Assembly: GCA_025765595.1 (NCBI GenBank)
Contig: JAIVFH010000036.1
Span: forward strand, 1-64,000
Reading direction: 5' to 3'
DNA: 64,000 nucleotides
Source: Obelidium mucronatum
Lineage: Eukaryota; Chytridiomycota; Chytridiomycetes; Chytridiales; Chytriomycetaceae
The translations under genes and the position numbers were made by a program. How positions within the stretch are numbered: the first letter of the stretch is position 1; each line of letters begins with the position of its first letter. The notes beneath the pieces were generated by a model. The model was not told the origin of the DNA. It made no database searches and was given only the letters and a program-made list of their open reading frames with translations. Shown here piece after piece: positions 19,717-30,171 of this stretch.

Positions 19717-20434
19717 ATGGATCCCCGGATTTTACGCATCAAACAAATCCATCAAAGGAAACGATCAGGCAAAAAAAGAGCTGATACAACTGGTACTACA
19801 CTCAAAAAGAAGGTCCGGAAGAGGTTAGCATCCCTTGTTTGGAGTAGTGTCTTAATAACGGCTTGAACCAATAGTCTCCCCCCTGTTCCACCAAGGGAAT
19901 CAGACTCTGATGATAATGATGAGAATGCAGACACTACAGAAGATAGCGCCAAAGCTGTTCCTTTAAGCGAGGACAATTCTCAAAATCGATCGCAAGGACA
20001 ATCTGCAGTTCCTACTGGTGATCAGCTTTGGAACAAGTGGGGAGCGGGTACATAGTTCCTTCAGTTTTGTTATATCTTCTCACCTCTTTTGAATGTTTCA
20101 GTCGTGTTATATCTTCTCACCTCTTCGATTGTACAGGGAGTGGACAAAACTACGAGTCATAAGCCAGCGGCACACTCTCCAATTAAAGCTGTTTGTACCT
20201 GACTTTCGTATTGACAATCCAAAGACAATCAACGATTTGTGGCTGGCGCTGAAGGAAATTCTTGGTGTTTTGGAACCTGTGGAAATCAAGACGGTTGTAT
20301 CAAGTCTACCCTCACATATGCATCACACTGTCCTTTTTAGCCTCAGCTATAAAGCTACACATCCTTTTTCTCTGTGCGGCGACATTTTGCTGAGCCACCA
20401 TTATAATAAAGTGATGGGCCCCCTATTTCATTGA
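19717..20434 (+). pseudogene. Partner gene of the cassette (copy 2), DUF6532-gene N-terminal half
   Basis: Exon 1 from 19717 encodes a Lys/Arg-rich start (MDPRILRIKQIHQRKRSGKK); after a GTTAGC..AATAG intron exon 2 encodes an acidic Ser/Asp segment ending GDQLWNKWG, matching the QLWNGLN of the 798-2147 gene. A further segment, LFVPDFRIDNPKTINDLW.AL, aligns with FVPPFNVDDTATVTWLW..L of that gene. A roughly 24-bp direct duplication (TTATATCTTCTCACCTCTT at about 20068 and 20108) lies at the exon 2-3 junction and I cannot join the frames there. The C-terminal DUF6532-like half is missing; the frame ends at 20434. I first took the last part for a Tc1/mariner tail; the cassette match is better. Confidence 0.5.
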
Positions 20435-20466
20435 TTTGTCAATAAACACTATTGTTAAGAAACTCG

Positions 20467-23217
20467 GTTTCCAATAATTACAAAATATTGGAAGTCGCTA
20501 ACTAGAGTTTGCGCATATTTGACATGAAGAATTGATTTCAATTTTTAGTTCCTGTTTCATTGAATTCAGTTTCCAATAATCTGCGATTATTGGAAATGAC
20601 TCACCACTATAAAGAAGAGTCATCAACAAGAAGGTATAATTTCCAACATTCCTGAAATATTCCAAGGATCCCCTAATGAAACTGGATTTTTTTTTTCCAT
20701 TTATCATCTTGATGACTAATCACTTCTTCTGCTACTTCTGCGATAGCAATTTGGTCAACATTCATCTTGATTGCATTCAAATGAGGACAAACTAGGAAGC
20801 CAAATACATACCACCCAAACATTCCTACGTTGAAAGAATTCAGTTGAATACCAAACAATCTGAATAATTTTTCATTTAGTAAAAAGTTATGTCAAAGCAG
20901 TGATGCAAGCAAGTTGATATTTATCTGTAGTTCCAATAAAAGTAAAATATTGGAAGAATTCTTTGTTTTCCAACAATTCAACTTTTATTGGAAAAAGAAT
21001 CACCTCCCAAAATGTCCTGAAGATTTCAAACTTAACATGCTAGTTGGCAAATCAAAGTTAAAATACCAAAACCGTCTATTGGAATCTGCCTTCTACTTCT
21101 GCCATGGAGTTATGGTTTGAAGCATAGGCAAAGAGATATGGAGAAGAAATTTGAAATATTATGATAAAGAGTTTGGTTCAAAGTACGCAGATGAGAAATT
21201 CTGGAGGGGGGGATTTGTCTTCTTTTATACTTTTCCCGCCCAAACCAAGCACCTGCCAAGCACTGTGAAATCATAAATGAAAACCAAGCAATTTGAATTG
21301 TGTGCAAAAAAACAAGACAACAGCAGCTGCCACACTGACTCATGAACAACAAACAAACAGAGCTGTAGTAAGGACATGGCGCCATCCTCAGTGTCTCATC
21401 TGTTGCTAAATTACTTAAAAAAAGCGGCCGTAAAAGGACTCTGCTTTAGACACCCACCTTTTGAGTGTCCAGTACTCATAGGTTCCATCATTGTTTCAAA
21501 GCTTGCTGAAATTCTGCTGATTGGGTGTTAGCTGGATACAAATGAGCCTGCAGCATGCTGGGTGAAATGCTGTTGTCTTCCAATAATCCAAGATTATTGG
21601 AAATTTCAAAGAGTAAAAATACTGACTCATTTACATTAAACCACAGCTCCACATTAGTTGTCACAAAGAAGTTATTTTCTACTTTGCCAAAACAATACAA
21701 GTAAGTGTGTCTGATAGCTTCATTTTATTGGAAGTAGGTCAGCTGAATGAAAAAGAGCCAGATGACAAAGGTTGGTTAGGGTTTAGGGTTAACCCTTCTT
21801 CCAATAATTCTATTTTATTGGAAGCCTTTTGCAATTAATAAGTTGTTCTGCAGCTTGACCAAACCTGGACTTTGATCAAGTACACTTTTAAAAAAGCCCC
21901 AATTCAGAAACTTAAGGGAGGGGTTTGCAGCTGTGCAGATTGAGGGAAGCCAGGACCAGCAGAAAGGCAATCTCGACAGGCATGGTGTCCTCAACATTGC
22001 ACAAGTCCAGGTTGAGCAACTCAAGCTGCAACAGTGCGCCAAACTCATGCAGAATCACACGGCACCGCGGAAGTGGTGTGACACAATGCTGAAGGCGGCG
22101 ACGCGCACAAGGACGCCAACCACCAACGTAGCACCAACTTGCGCAGTGGCTCTGTATTGCGCTGGCAAGTCAAGTCCTTGATGCAGGTGCCTGGCACGGA
22201 TCAACAAACAAATAGATGCACTGGACAATCTCAACAGGGAGTATGGGTACTGGCAATTACTCTGCAGCAATGTCTGCTGAATCTGCAGCTGTGACTCCAA
22301 AGTCTCTGTACAAAACACCCATACCTTGTTCTTTGTTGTGCAGCAAAGACTAATCATTGCAGGTGACTAAGACATGACTCTGGGTGGAACTAACCAATCA
22401 GTGCACTTTGCGCCACTTTTGCCTCAATGGAAAAAACTCCAGTGCCAAGTGCACCAGCCGCCAGGTCTGCTGTCAGCTTGTGGACAATCCTTGACGTCAT
22501 TCTGCAACAGCAAAAAACCAGCCTTGTTGAACATGGTCCCAGTGCTGCTGTACTGCCCTTGACAACTCAAACACATGCGTCAGCAGAAACAGGGTCATCA
22601 TGGCCATGTGCAGCTTCCCAGAATGTTTTGTTTATTATGTCTTTATGCCTTCCAATAATTTTATTTTATTAGAACAGACCAGTCCTATCAGCACACCTAT
22701 TCCCATTTTTTGCTTCATGGTGTTGTAGTCAATGTAACGGCGGCACAGCTGCAGGTCTCATGATTGAAGGACATACAATTCACTCCTATTGTGTGTGGAT
22801 CATATGTTTGGATCCATCTCCTCCTTTGAATCACACACTAAAAACCAAGATACAATGTGCTTACCTGCCCATTGTTGACAAGGTTTCAATGAAAAAATTG
22901 ATGTTGTGGGAAAAGCAGATTTGAGAACTTGTGAAACTTGTGATAATAGCCCCCATGTTTGGGCACTGAAACATCTGCTTGAGTGAGAGACTAGCGTTGG
23001 AGGGGCTCAAATGTTGCTGCTGGTCACCACCTATGGGCAAACTTGAATTTTGTTGTGTTTTTAACAAAGGTTTCTTTTCCCTTGATTCCATCTTTCCAAT
23101 ATTTTATTTTATTGGAAAATGGTCTTTCCAATAATTTTACTTTATTGGAAATTGGCCTTTCCAATATCTTTATTTTATTGGAAATGGTACCTTCCAATAA
23201 TCCTATTTTATTGGATA
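20467..23217. repeat. Field of twelve dispersed AT-rich hairpin repeats
   Basis: A 25-28 bp unit with consensus TTCCAATAAT-n-ATTTTATTGGAA, able to fold into a hairpin with 8-10 bp arms, occurs at 20469-20493, 20571-20596, 20931-20956, 20968-20993, 21577-21603, 21712-21734 (half), 21798-21824, 22649-22674, 23092-23119, 23124-23151, 23157-23184 and 23190-23217. The last four are nearly tandem with about 33-bp spacing; the others are scattered 100-800 bp apart. The arms are conserved or compensated while the loop varies. I see no copies elsewhere in the window. The DNA between carries no convincing gene, only short frames. Confidence 0.8.
21776..21795 (+). repeat. Interstitial telomere-like motif
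   Basis: TTAGGGTTTAGGGTTAACCC contains two TTAGGG/TTTAGGG units meeting an inverted TTAACCC. It is next to one of the hairpin repeats. It is short enough to be chance, but in this AT-rich context it stands out. Confidence 0.4.
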
Positions 23218-23295
23218 CAGGTCTGGTGCCAGAAGGACAAACTTGTATTCAGACCTTGTATTCATAGCGCAAATGTGTTGGGGGGCATTTATTAA

Positions 23296-23460
23296 GGCCC
23301 CGTTCAGCCCCAAAAAGTAGAAAATGACCTACTTATCAATAAACTACTTATGACGCCAATTGCCAACTTATGCATAATTTGGTCCAAGCTACTTATCAAT
23401 AATGAGCTCTAACCGACTTATCAATAATTAGCACCGGTTTATTGCCGATAAATCCATAAA
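23296..23460 (+). repeat. Left terminal inverted repeat and subterminal repeats of the Harbinger element
   Basis: The 16-bp TIR is followed by repeated CTACTTATCAATAA, ACTTATGACG and ACTTATCAATAAT words. The right end (26600-26846) has the same words in inverted and direct orientation, for example AGCTACTTATCAATAAT and TACTTATGCATAAGTA. They are plausible binding sites for the element's transposase or its Myb-like partner. Confidence 0.7.
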
Positions 23461-23550
23461 TCACACATAAATCACAAAAAGAGCAACAAAAATCATGAAA
23501 ATTCACGAAAACCGAAAACTTGCCCATAAACAATTATGAATTTCGTTTTA

Positions 23551-24825
23551 TTATTGACCTCTTCCTCTCAACACCCTCTGATAATCCGCCCACATGGCAT
23601 TGGCAATTTCGTCCCGCCAAGTTTCTGCCTCAACATCCACATCCCCATCCACGCCACCAGCAACAGCATCATTGCCCCCATCTTCTTCAACTATATCCAC
23701 AAATGAGTCCAACCCAAAGTAACGAATGATATTGAATAGAATTGGCAATGCGATCGCCAAATCCCGTTGTGTCTCAAAAGAATATGACCGCATAAACTTC
23801 AAGATGGGGAATCGCTTTGCCATACAGCCGAAGATTCGCTCGACAACATTTCGCAATGTTGCATGTCTCAAGTTGAAGAGTTCCTGTGCATTTTGGGGCC
23901 TAGTTTGGTTTTTATAACAATAGCAACAACAAAAAAATTCACCGATGTTCGCGAACTTGAGCAAACTCTTTCAAATGGTAGCGTACTCCACGATAAGGAA
24001 CCAATACTTTCTTGGAGAGTGAGTAGCCGGCATCTCCCAGGTAGAATCTTCCTTCAGGAATGTCGAAACCGTTTCTTCTTGCATCATCGAGCACCCGGCC
24101 ATCATGGGCAGACCCTTCCCAACCAGCGTAGATAAAGAGAAATAGCATACTGAAACTGCAAACTCCCAATACATTCTGGGAGAGAGTGCCTTTTCGGCTT
24201 CGAAATGGGGCGCTCTCTGTTTCAGGAACAAAGGCACTCACATGGGTTCCATCCAATGCTCCGAGACACCCAGTGAACCGCTTGAACTTGTCATCGTTCA
24301 GCATTGGATGGTCAGGAGAATCGGCAGTCGGTAGAGTCATGAAGCGGGGTTGAAGATGAAGTACGGCCTTCAAGACACCATTGAAGGACCGAGAGATGGT
24401 TCCAGCTGCACGTTGAAAGCGCTCCTGCGCAGAGCGGTTGGAATGATTGCCCCCAACCATGTACAGGAAGATTGCCACTTGCTCAGAAGGAAGCATGTAG
24501 CGAGTCGGTGGCAACTTCCCAGTTTGCGCCAAGAGCAGTACAAGGGCACTATCAGAGGCATCAGGAGATTAGAAGAAAATAAAGGGTACACTGGTTTGGT
24601 ATTCACTCACTCGAATGTGGCCACATCCATGCGTAGATTGTCATGCATTCGGGACTTGTGTCCAAGACGCAATTCCTGCAACCACATTGCACCCTTCAAT
24701 CTTGACGTATGGCGTGGTATCTTGCAGTATTGTCTTCTGAGACGCGCTAAGGCAAGCTTCGCTTGTGCGATGGTCATGGCAAGGACCAGGCGGGCCAAGA
24801 GACGCCTCCTAGCTCGAGCACTCAT
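23551..24825 (-). CDS. PIF/Harbinger DDE transposase (HARBI1-like)
   Basis: Exons 24825-24611, 24548-23943 and 23899-23551 join to 389 residues. The N-terminal helix-rich part includes MLPSEQVAIFLYMVGGN and FQRAAGTISRSFN; the catalytic domain has GALDGTHVSAFVP (first Asp), a conserved FRSRKGTLSQNVLGVCSF block, GWEGSAHDGRVL, LGDAGYSL (second Asp) with YRGVRYHLKEF, and ELFNLRHATLRNVVERIFG (Glu), all in the order of the DDE_Tnp_4/HARBI1 family. The C-terminus is acidic. I start at the ATG at 24825; the open frame continues eight codons upstream without another ATG. It is expected to cut the TIRs and insert at TAA/TWA together with the Myb-like protein encoded divergently at 25129. Confidence 0.9.
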
Positions 24826-25128
24826 TACGAATTTTTGAGGACTTTGCAAAAAAAAGAAGAGGAAGGCTCTGCGTGCCCTTGTAAGAGGAAGTCATGGGAC
24901 CAGTCATGGGACCAGTCACGGGACCAGGTGTCTTGTCTTGTTTTACTTTCCTTGCCCTTCTCTTCTCACATTCAGCAGCGTTCGATAGACGCCTTGAAAT
25001 CACAGCAGTGGAGTGCATGTGTCTCATTCATGTGCCGTTCCTGTTTCAGTGAGTTGCTGAGTTGCAAATTGCTTGTCTGCAGAATTTTTCCATCCTGAAC
25101 TTCGAAAATATATTCATCTTGAAATTGC

Positions 25129-26483
25129 ATGTCTCGCAAACGGAAGGGGGCTACAGTCACCGCTGCCGCCAGCCCTCAAGTCCTCGCTACGCCGCTGACA
25201 ACTCGGACCTCCCCTGAGCAATCTGCTGGTGGGGAGGTTGCTGCTTTGATGGGACCACCCCCAACACCCCCAACTCTGCCTCCTGCAAACGCTGGTGCCG
25301 GCACTACCGCCAACTGGTCGCCTGAAATGACAACATTCACGCTCAATCGAATGCTGCTGCAGGCTCAAGGCGGACAAAGAGCTGGAACTGGCTTCAAGCC
25401 AACTGCTTGGTCTTCTGTTGCCAATGACGTCAACTCCACATTTGGTGTCTCGCTCACAGTCCTTCAAGTCAAAAACAAGCTTGGTACTTTGAAAGCTATG
25501 CTTAGCTGGGTATTCAAGCTGGAGTCGTTGAGTGGATGGGGGTGGAACTCTGAAATCAATGCCCCAACTGCCCCAGCCGACGTTGTTGCTGCATACATAG
25601 AGGTATTTGGTACTCTTCTTATCTCTCTTCATGCCTGTGCCCTGTGTTAATTCATTCTTCATAGCCCTTGAAGCCTGTTGACAAGGGTACTGTCAAGAAT
25701 CTTGTACTTCGTGGTTGCCCCAACTTCCGTCTCCTGTGCGATCTCTACGAGAAGAACTTGGCCACAGGTCGCTTTGCAGCAGCATCTGTCCAAGCCGATG
25801 CATCTAACGAACAAGAAGATTACGCCGATGCGGATGAGGCTTTTGACGATGACGAATCCATCCTTCAAGACACTAGTGTTGACGACCTCCTGTTTGAAGT
25901 AACACCACCATCTCTATATACCTCTCGTGGCGAGGAGTCCTCACCTCCTTCTGTCTCTACATCAAGCTCTTCTACTGCTGCAACACCTTTGCGATCCAAC
26001 ACAGCTGTGTTGAACCAGTCTTTTCCCAGATCCGAGTCATCTACAACTACTACAGCTTCACTCAAGAAACGCGTTGCTTCCTACAGCCTCAACAACGGAG
26101 AGCGCCCAAAAAGGTCTCACACAAGCAAGGATAGCTCTATGGAAGGCATTCAACGAGGGATTGAAAACGCAATGGCCCTGTACAAAACCGAAACTGCCCC
26201 TGCTGTAGCCCTCCCTGCTCCAGTTGACCGGTTCGCTGCCATTCCAGAATCCCACCAGCTGTCACTGCGTGTTGCTGAGCACTTGGGATCCCTTCTCACA
26301 CGATTGGACGGACATTTTGAGGGCAGGGAATGCGCCTGGCTGTCTCGGCGATTGTTGTTCAAGTATTGCCAAGTATTCAACGCCACTCCTTTCCATGCAG
26401 CAATCTTCTACGGGCTTTCAAACAATGAAGAAGCCGCTGTTTCATACTTGCAGGAGTTGTACGATTCCTCTGCAATGGATTAG
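25129..26483 (+). CDS. Harbinger Myb/SANT-like DNA-binding partner protein
   Basis: Exons 25129-25602 and 25665-26483 join to 430 residues. Residues 62-160 form a Myb/SANT-like domain of the Myb_DNA-bind_3 type: WSPEMTTFTLNRML, FKPTAWSSVANDVN, VLQVKNKLGTLKAMLSW and SGWGWNSE, ending in the linker that joins exon 2 with NFRLLCDLYEKN. The rest is Ser/Thr-rich with a helical C-terminus. In PIF/Harbinger elements the second protein imports the transposase to the nucleus and helps bind the ends. It is divergent from the transposase with about 300 bp between the ATGs. Fully open, so probably functional. Confidence 0.85.
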
Positions 26484-26849
26484 ATTGTCAGTTCCTCATT
26501 TATTCCTTTTTTTCTATATACCAAATAAAAACCAGTTGATGAAGATATTTGTTTTTTCCATCTTTTTCTTGGTTTTTTTGTTGAAAAGTGGTATTAATGA
26601 GCTCAAAAGTAGCTCGGGACCTACTTTTCGAATTTATTGAATTTATGGCCAATAATGAGTTTTGATAAGCTACTTATGAGATTTGACAAAAAAGCTACTT
26701 ATCAATAATCTGTTTATTTGCCAATAATGAGTTTTTCGAAATTATTTCAATAAGCTACTTATGCATAAGTAGCTCGTCATAATTTCTCATAATTTTTGTT
26801 TTTTTTAGGTGCATAAATTTCCGATTTTTCGGGGCTGAACGGGGCCTAA

Positions 26850-27723
26850 GTCTGACATTGATGCAATCAGTGCAATCTACTTTGTCAAATGTCTTGCCAT
26901 CTCTTTGCTCCAGTGGCTACTGCAAAGAATCTTGAACAATGTGCTGTCTTGCGGTAGGCAGTCATGGACTTGGCTTGGAAGAAGCAATTGGTGTGCTATC
27001 AGATTGTAACGAAGGCTCTTGGTTTTCCGAATGACGATGCCACCAGCAAAATTCCCCTCACTTTTGAATTCTATCTCAGAAAGCCTGTGATGATTTGGAA
27101 CACTTGAAGATCTTGGCCAAGGGAACTTTGGCCTTTTTTTTGGGATTTGCTGTTGCGCCAAATGAGTAGTTCATATCAACAACAGCGAATGGTGTGGTTG
27201 TAAATCCATTAAAATTCATGCCTGGCTGGTTGTGGGTCAAAGTTTGTAATTGTAATCTGGCTCTGGAGGCTGGGTGTGCTCCTGGTGCTGTTGCTGTGCC
27301 CCCTCTCACGTATCTGTCAGAATTTTGCTGCCCAATTCTGATAAGTCCATCACTCTGACCCAATTTCCCGCTATCTTGGCTTTGGCTTGCCCCCTGAGAA
27401 ACTTCAAGGGGTCTTGAATCATTGGATCACTATTGCTCAATTGGACCGTGCAAACTATAACCCTCAAACTTTATATGTAGCTTTCTCTCAAAGACATTGA
27501 TATCCATAAGACTTGTGCAAAAACTTTCCATGGCTTATTCAAGAAAGTTCTGGCCCCCTAAAAAATTTGAAGAGAGATGATTCGTCTCATTAATTTGGTA
27601 CTGCCAATCATATTATACATTCCTTCCATCATTGTAAGACGAGCTTTTGCTCTTGCTCTTTCTTAAGTATTGACTCAGCTTTATGCAGTACTATTCTTTA
27701 AAAGTTCTAAAAAAAAATTCAGA
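26850..27723. other. Degenerate sequence flanking the Harbinger element
   Basis: Two overlapping minus-strand frames (27363-27076 and 27161-26877) have coding-like composition (for example FAGGIVIRKTKSLRYN) and could be one frameshifted gene, but I recognise no domain. The rest is AT-rich. Confidence 0.3.
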
Positions 27724-28468
27724 GCTAAAAAGGTCCTAGCGGATGGCTTGCCACCGCACCTCAGTTAGTCATGTTTCTTTTCTTAAAATTAAACTCTAAT
27801 GTAATAAAGTACAAGGAGATGGTGCAGCAGTACCGAAGCGCTGTTCACAACGAATTCAAAGCTGTCTTCAAACACTATCCGTACAAATTGGATGGGGACA
27901 AAGAGAAAGCAAGAGATCTTCTCAAGAAAGACGAGTAAGTTCCAGCTCTTATTCTTTTGTGTCCAATCTGCTCCTAGTGACTTGGATTCAGGTTCCTCTA
28001 TCTTCAAGTTCCGGCGGATCCTGAAGCAAATCAATCTGAGCAGATCTTCATGAATGCAAATTTTCTAGCAGTTGCCACCGCTTTTGCGAAAATGCCATCA
28101 GTAACTCGCTCGCTCACTGTCTCCAAGTTTCTTGAGTTGAAGTCATTTCATGTATTGGCTTGCATCATGTGCTTTGTATGTTTCAATATCCATTGGCCCC
28201 GTTTGATGATTTATTAAATTGGCTTCCACAGGTCCGACACCAGCTTGAACTTGTCATTGTTAATAAGAGCAACTTATCCAGTGTCTGTCAATCTGCTAAA
28301 AAATACTACCGATTCATGAATATCTATAACTACGTTGGTGATGACGAGTCCTCTTTGTGCCAAAGAGGCTTCCTTCAAACTGGGTGCTCGCGCTTCTATG
28401 CCAGAATGGATATTCTGCTGAATGACTACAGTGGCGAGGACAGTGATGACGGCAAAATTCAGGGCTGA
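27724..28468 (+). pseudogene. Third copy of the DUF6532-like cassette gene, 5'-truncated
   Basis: Exons 27724-27762 (partial), 27810-27934, 27992-28175 and 28232-28468 align with the C-terminal exons of the 798-2147 gene: YKEMVQQYRSAV against YQTTVQLYRSNL, EFLYLQV against LFLYLEV, FMNANFLAVATAFAK against FMNESFLAASVLFFK, HVLACIMCF against HVLACIACC, then VRHQLELV. Two intron positions, before Y(K/Q) and after CF/CC, are identical in the two copies, so the copies derive from a spliced-gene ancestor by DNA duplication, not retrocopying. From 27810 the frame is open to 28468. I find no N-terminal half and no C2H2 partner upstream, so it is a partial copy or the rest is too divergent to see. Confidence 0.55.
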
Positions 28469-28911
28469 ATACGCGTATCTGAGAATCTGTGTAGTATGTT
28501 TTTTTGTAATAAAGCAGTTGAAACCAGAGAGAAATTGGAACAGCATGCCATCACAACACAAATTTATTTAAACAAATAGCCTTTGTCAGGAATATTTTGG
28601 TAATTCCTTTGGGTTTCTGTTGGATTCAGAAGGAAATGAAACAAAAACTGTTCCCACCATGAATCCAGCCGGAATGGAAACTGTTTGTACTACAATCGCT
28701 TACTGAATGCCTGGCAAATGTTGATTATGTAATGGGCTTACAATTAATTTGTGTTTCAAATGTTCAAGATGCATACCAAATGGCAAAGAGGATTTCTGTC
28801 ATTTCAGGTGTGTTCGGACTACAATCGCCGAATATCAACTGCAAATATCACATTTGAAACGTGTATACAATTCAAATTTTTGGATTTTCAACATTTCAAT
28901 TCCCTGCCAAA

Positions 28912-28943
<32 letters not shown>

Positions 28944-29316
28944 TTTTATTGCATTTAATTCAAAACAAATCCAAATTTCTCCATTTCCCCAATCTCCTGA
29001 TGTTAGATCCACGGATTGTTGGAGGTCATTTGTTCATTCAAGAAAAACTTTTTTGGAATCACTGTGTCAAAAAATTTTCTAATGTGGACTGCTATTAGTA
29101 ACATACGAAAACAGCCAAATAAGACAACAAATGAATCGTTATTACATCAACAATAGTCAACAGTAAAAAAAAAATTTAAAAGGGGCAGTGCTGTACAACA
29201 GTGATGAGCTCAAAAATAAATTCCAAGAGAAAAGTGTTACCTTGACCACAAATTGTGGAAGCCAGAATATTCCTTCAGATTGAAATCTTTTGCGTAAGAA
29301 AAAAAGGGATGGGTCA
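28469..29316. other. Intergenic with a 29-base poly-G tract
   Basis: A run of 29 G occupies 28913-28941. No gene is supported here. TTTGAAACGTG-type words near 28850 recall the 3' flank of the first cassette at about 2380-2400. Confidence 0.5.
28913..28941 (+). repeat. Poly-G tract (29 bases)
   Basis: An uninterrupted run of 29 G in otherwise AT-rich DNA. Such a run can form a G-quadruplex or be length-variable between molecules, and is a likely place for sequencing length errors. Confidence 0.95.
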
Positions 29317-30171
29317 GTTTTACTTAATGGGAAGCCAGTCAAAGATGCCATTCCGCAACTGCGGCTCTTCAAACCATGCACGCTCAATCGCAAGATTAAA
29401 ATGATACAAGAACGCTTGGGAAGAGCCACGTGAGTGTCTTCATTTCTTTTCTAAGTTTGGAAACCCTAATTTGTTTTATTTTCTTCAAAGAATGGGACCC
29501 TCGCAACGATGTGGAGCCGATGCAGCTAAGTGCCGCCGATGACCCTGATGACAATGATGATGAAGAGGGCAATGAGAACAAACGGCTGAGAGCTACTGGT
29601 GGCAAAATTAAGGACAGCGAGTACTTCCCTACTGTGCGCGACTTGTTGGGTCTCCCTCCAACTTCACCCCCACCTTCCTCCTCCTCCGCGTCTTCCTTTT
29701 CTGCCCCCCCCCCCCCCCCCCCTGAATTCCACTACGGCTTTATTGCAATCTAATGCTATGCCAACCCCTCCAAACTCAAGTGTCAAACCTGCCACCATCA
29801 GCACTCCGGTCCAAAGCTTGGTTTACACCAAGCCCGTTGTTAAAGCCGCAAAGGCTTTTACAAGTGATCTTCGACTTCATGAGCTGATTTGTTTTAAGGA
29901 TGAGAACACTGGCTTGATGAAGCTAATTGTTTATTTACCTATCTTGACAACACTCTCCAGTGATGGAAAGACCTTGACGTACTACATTCAACCGGCAGAA
30001 ACAAATCCCTAGTCATTCCTGCCTGCTGGTCACAATTCTCTGAAGGACCAGGCCACCAATGCTATTATCTCATACTTCACCAACAATCCTGGCACTGAAG
30101 TCTTCAAGTATGTCCTGACAAAGCTGTCGATTCTAATTGCCAAGAGCATGGGGAAATCTTCCAATCTGTGA
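29317..30171 (+). pseudogene. Unrecognised spliced gene with disrupted frame
   Basis: A coding-like segment (NGKPVKDAIPQLRLFKPCTLN) runs to a GTGAGT donor at 29429; after the acceptor at about 29490 comes EWDPRNDVEPMQLSAADD, an acidic region and DSEYFPTVRDLLGLPP. A run of 19 C (29704-29722) then shifts the frame; the next frame gives VVKAAKAFTSDLRLHELICF and LIVYLP up to TAG at about 30010, after which the same frame goes on with DQATNAIISYFTNNPG to TGA at 30169-30171. The exons do not join in phase and two disruptions are present, so this is a decayed gene, probably of a mobile element. No family recognised. Confidence 0.4.

Larger units (their letters stand above)
23296..26846. mobile_element. 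PIF/Harbinger transposon, apparently complete (3551 bp)
   Basis: The element begins GGCCCCGTTCAGCCCC at 23296 and ends with the exact 16-bp reverse complement at 26831-26846. It is flanked by TAA on both sides (23293-23295 and 26847-26849), the 3-bp target duplication typical of PIF/Harbinger. Inside lie two divergent genes, a DDE transposase (-) and a Myb/SANT-like protein (+), the standard pair for this superfamily. Both frames are open after splicing, so the copy looks autonomous. The subterminal regions hold many CTACTTATCAATAA-type words. Confidence 0.9.

Noticed and set aside
20200..20434. C-terminal tail of a Tc1/mariner transposase (NDLWLALKEIL...VVSSLPSHM)
   Set aside because: The pattern does resemble a mariner tail, but it aligns better, motif by motif and with the preceding QLW segment, to the cassette gene at 798-2147, and no DDE motifs precede it.
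21815..22670. Several 70-100 residue frames on both strands in the hairpin field
   Set aside because: They overlap one another, lack motifs and are interrupted by stops; treated as degenerate DNA.
20467..23217. CRISPR-like array
   Set aside because: Units are palindromic and irregularly spaced, spacers are not uniform, no cas genes, and the genome is eukaryotic.
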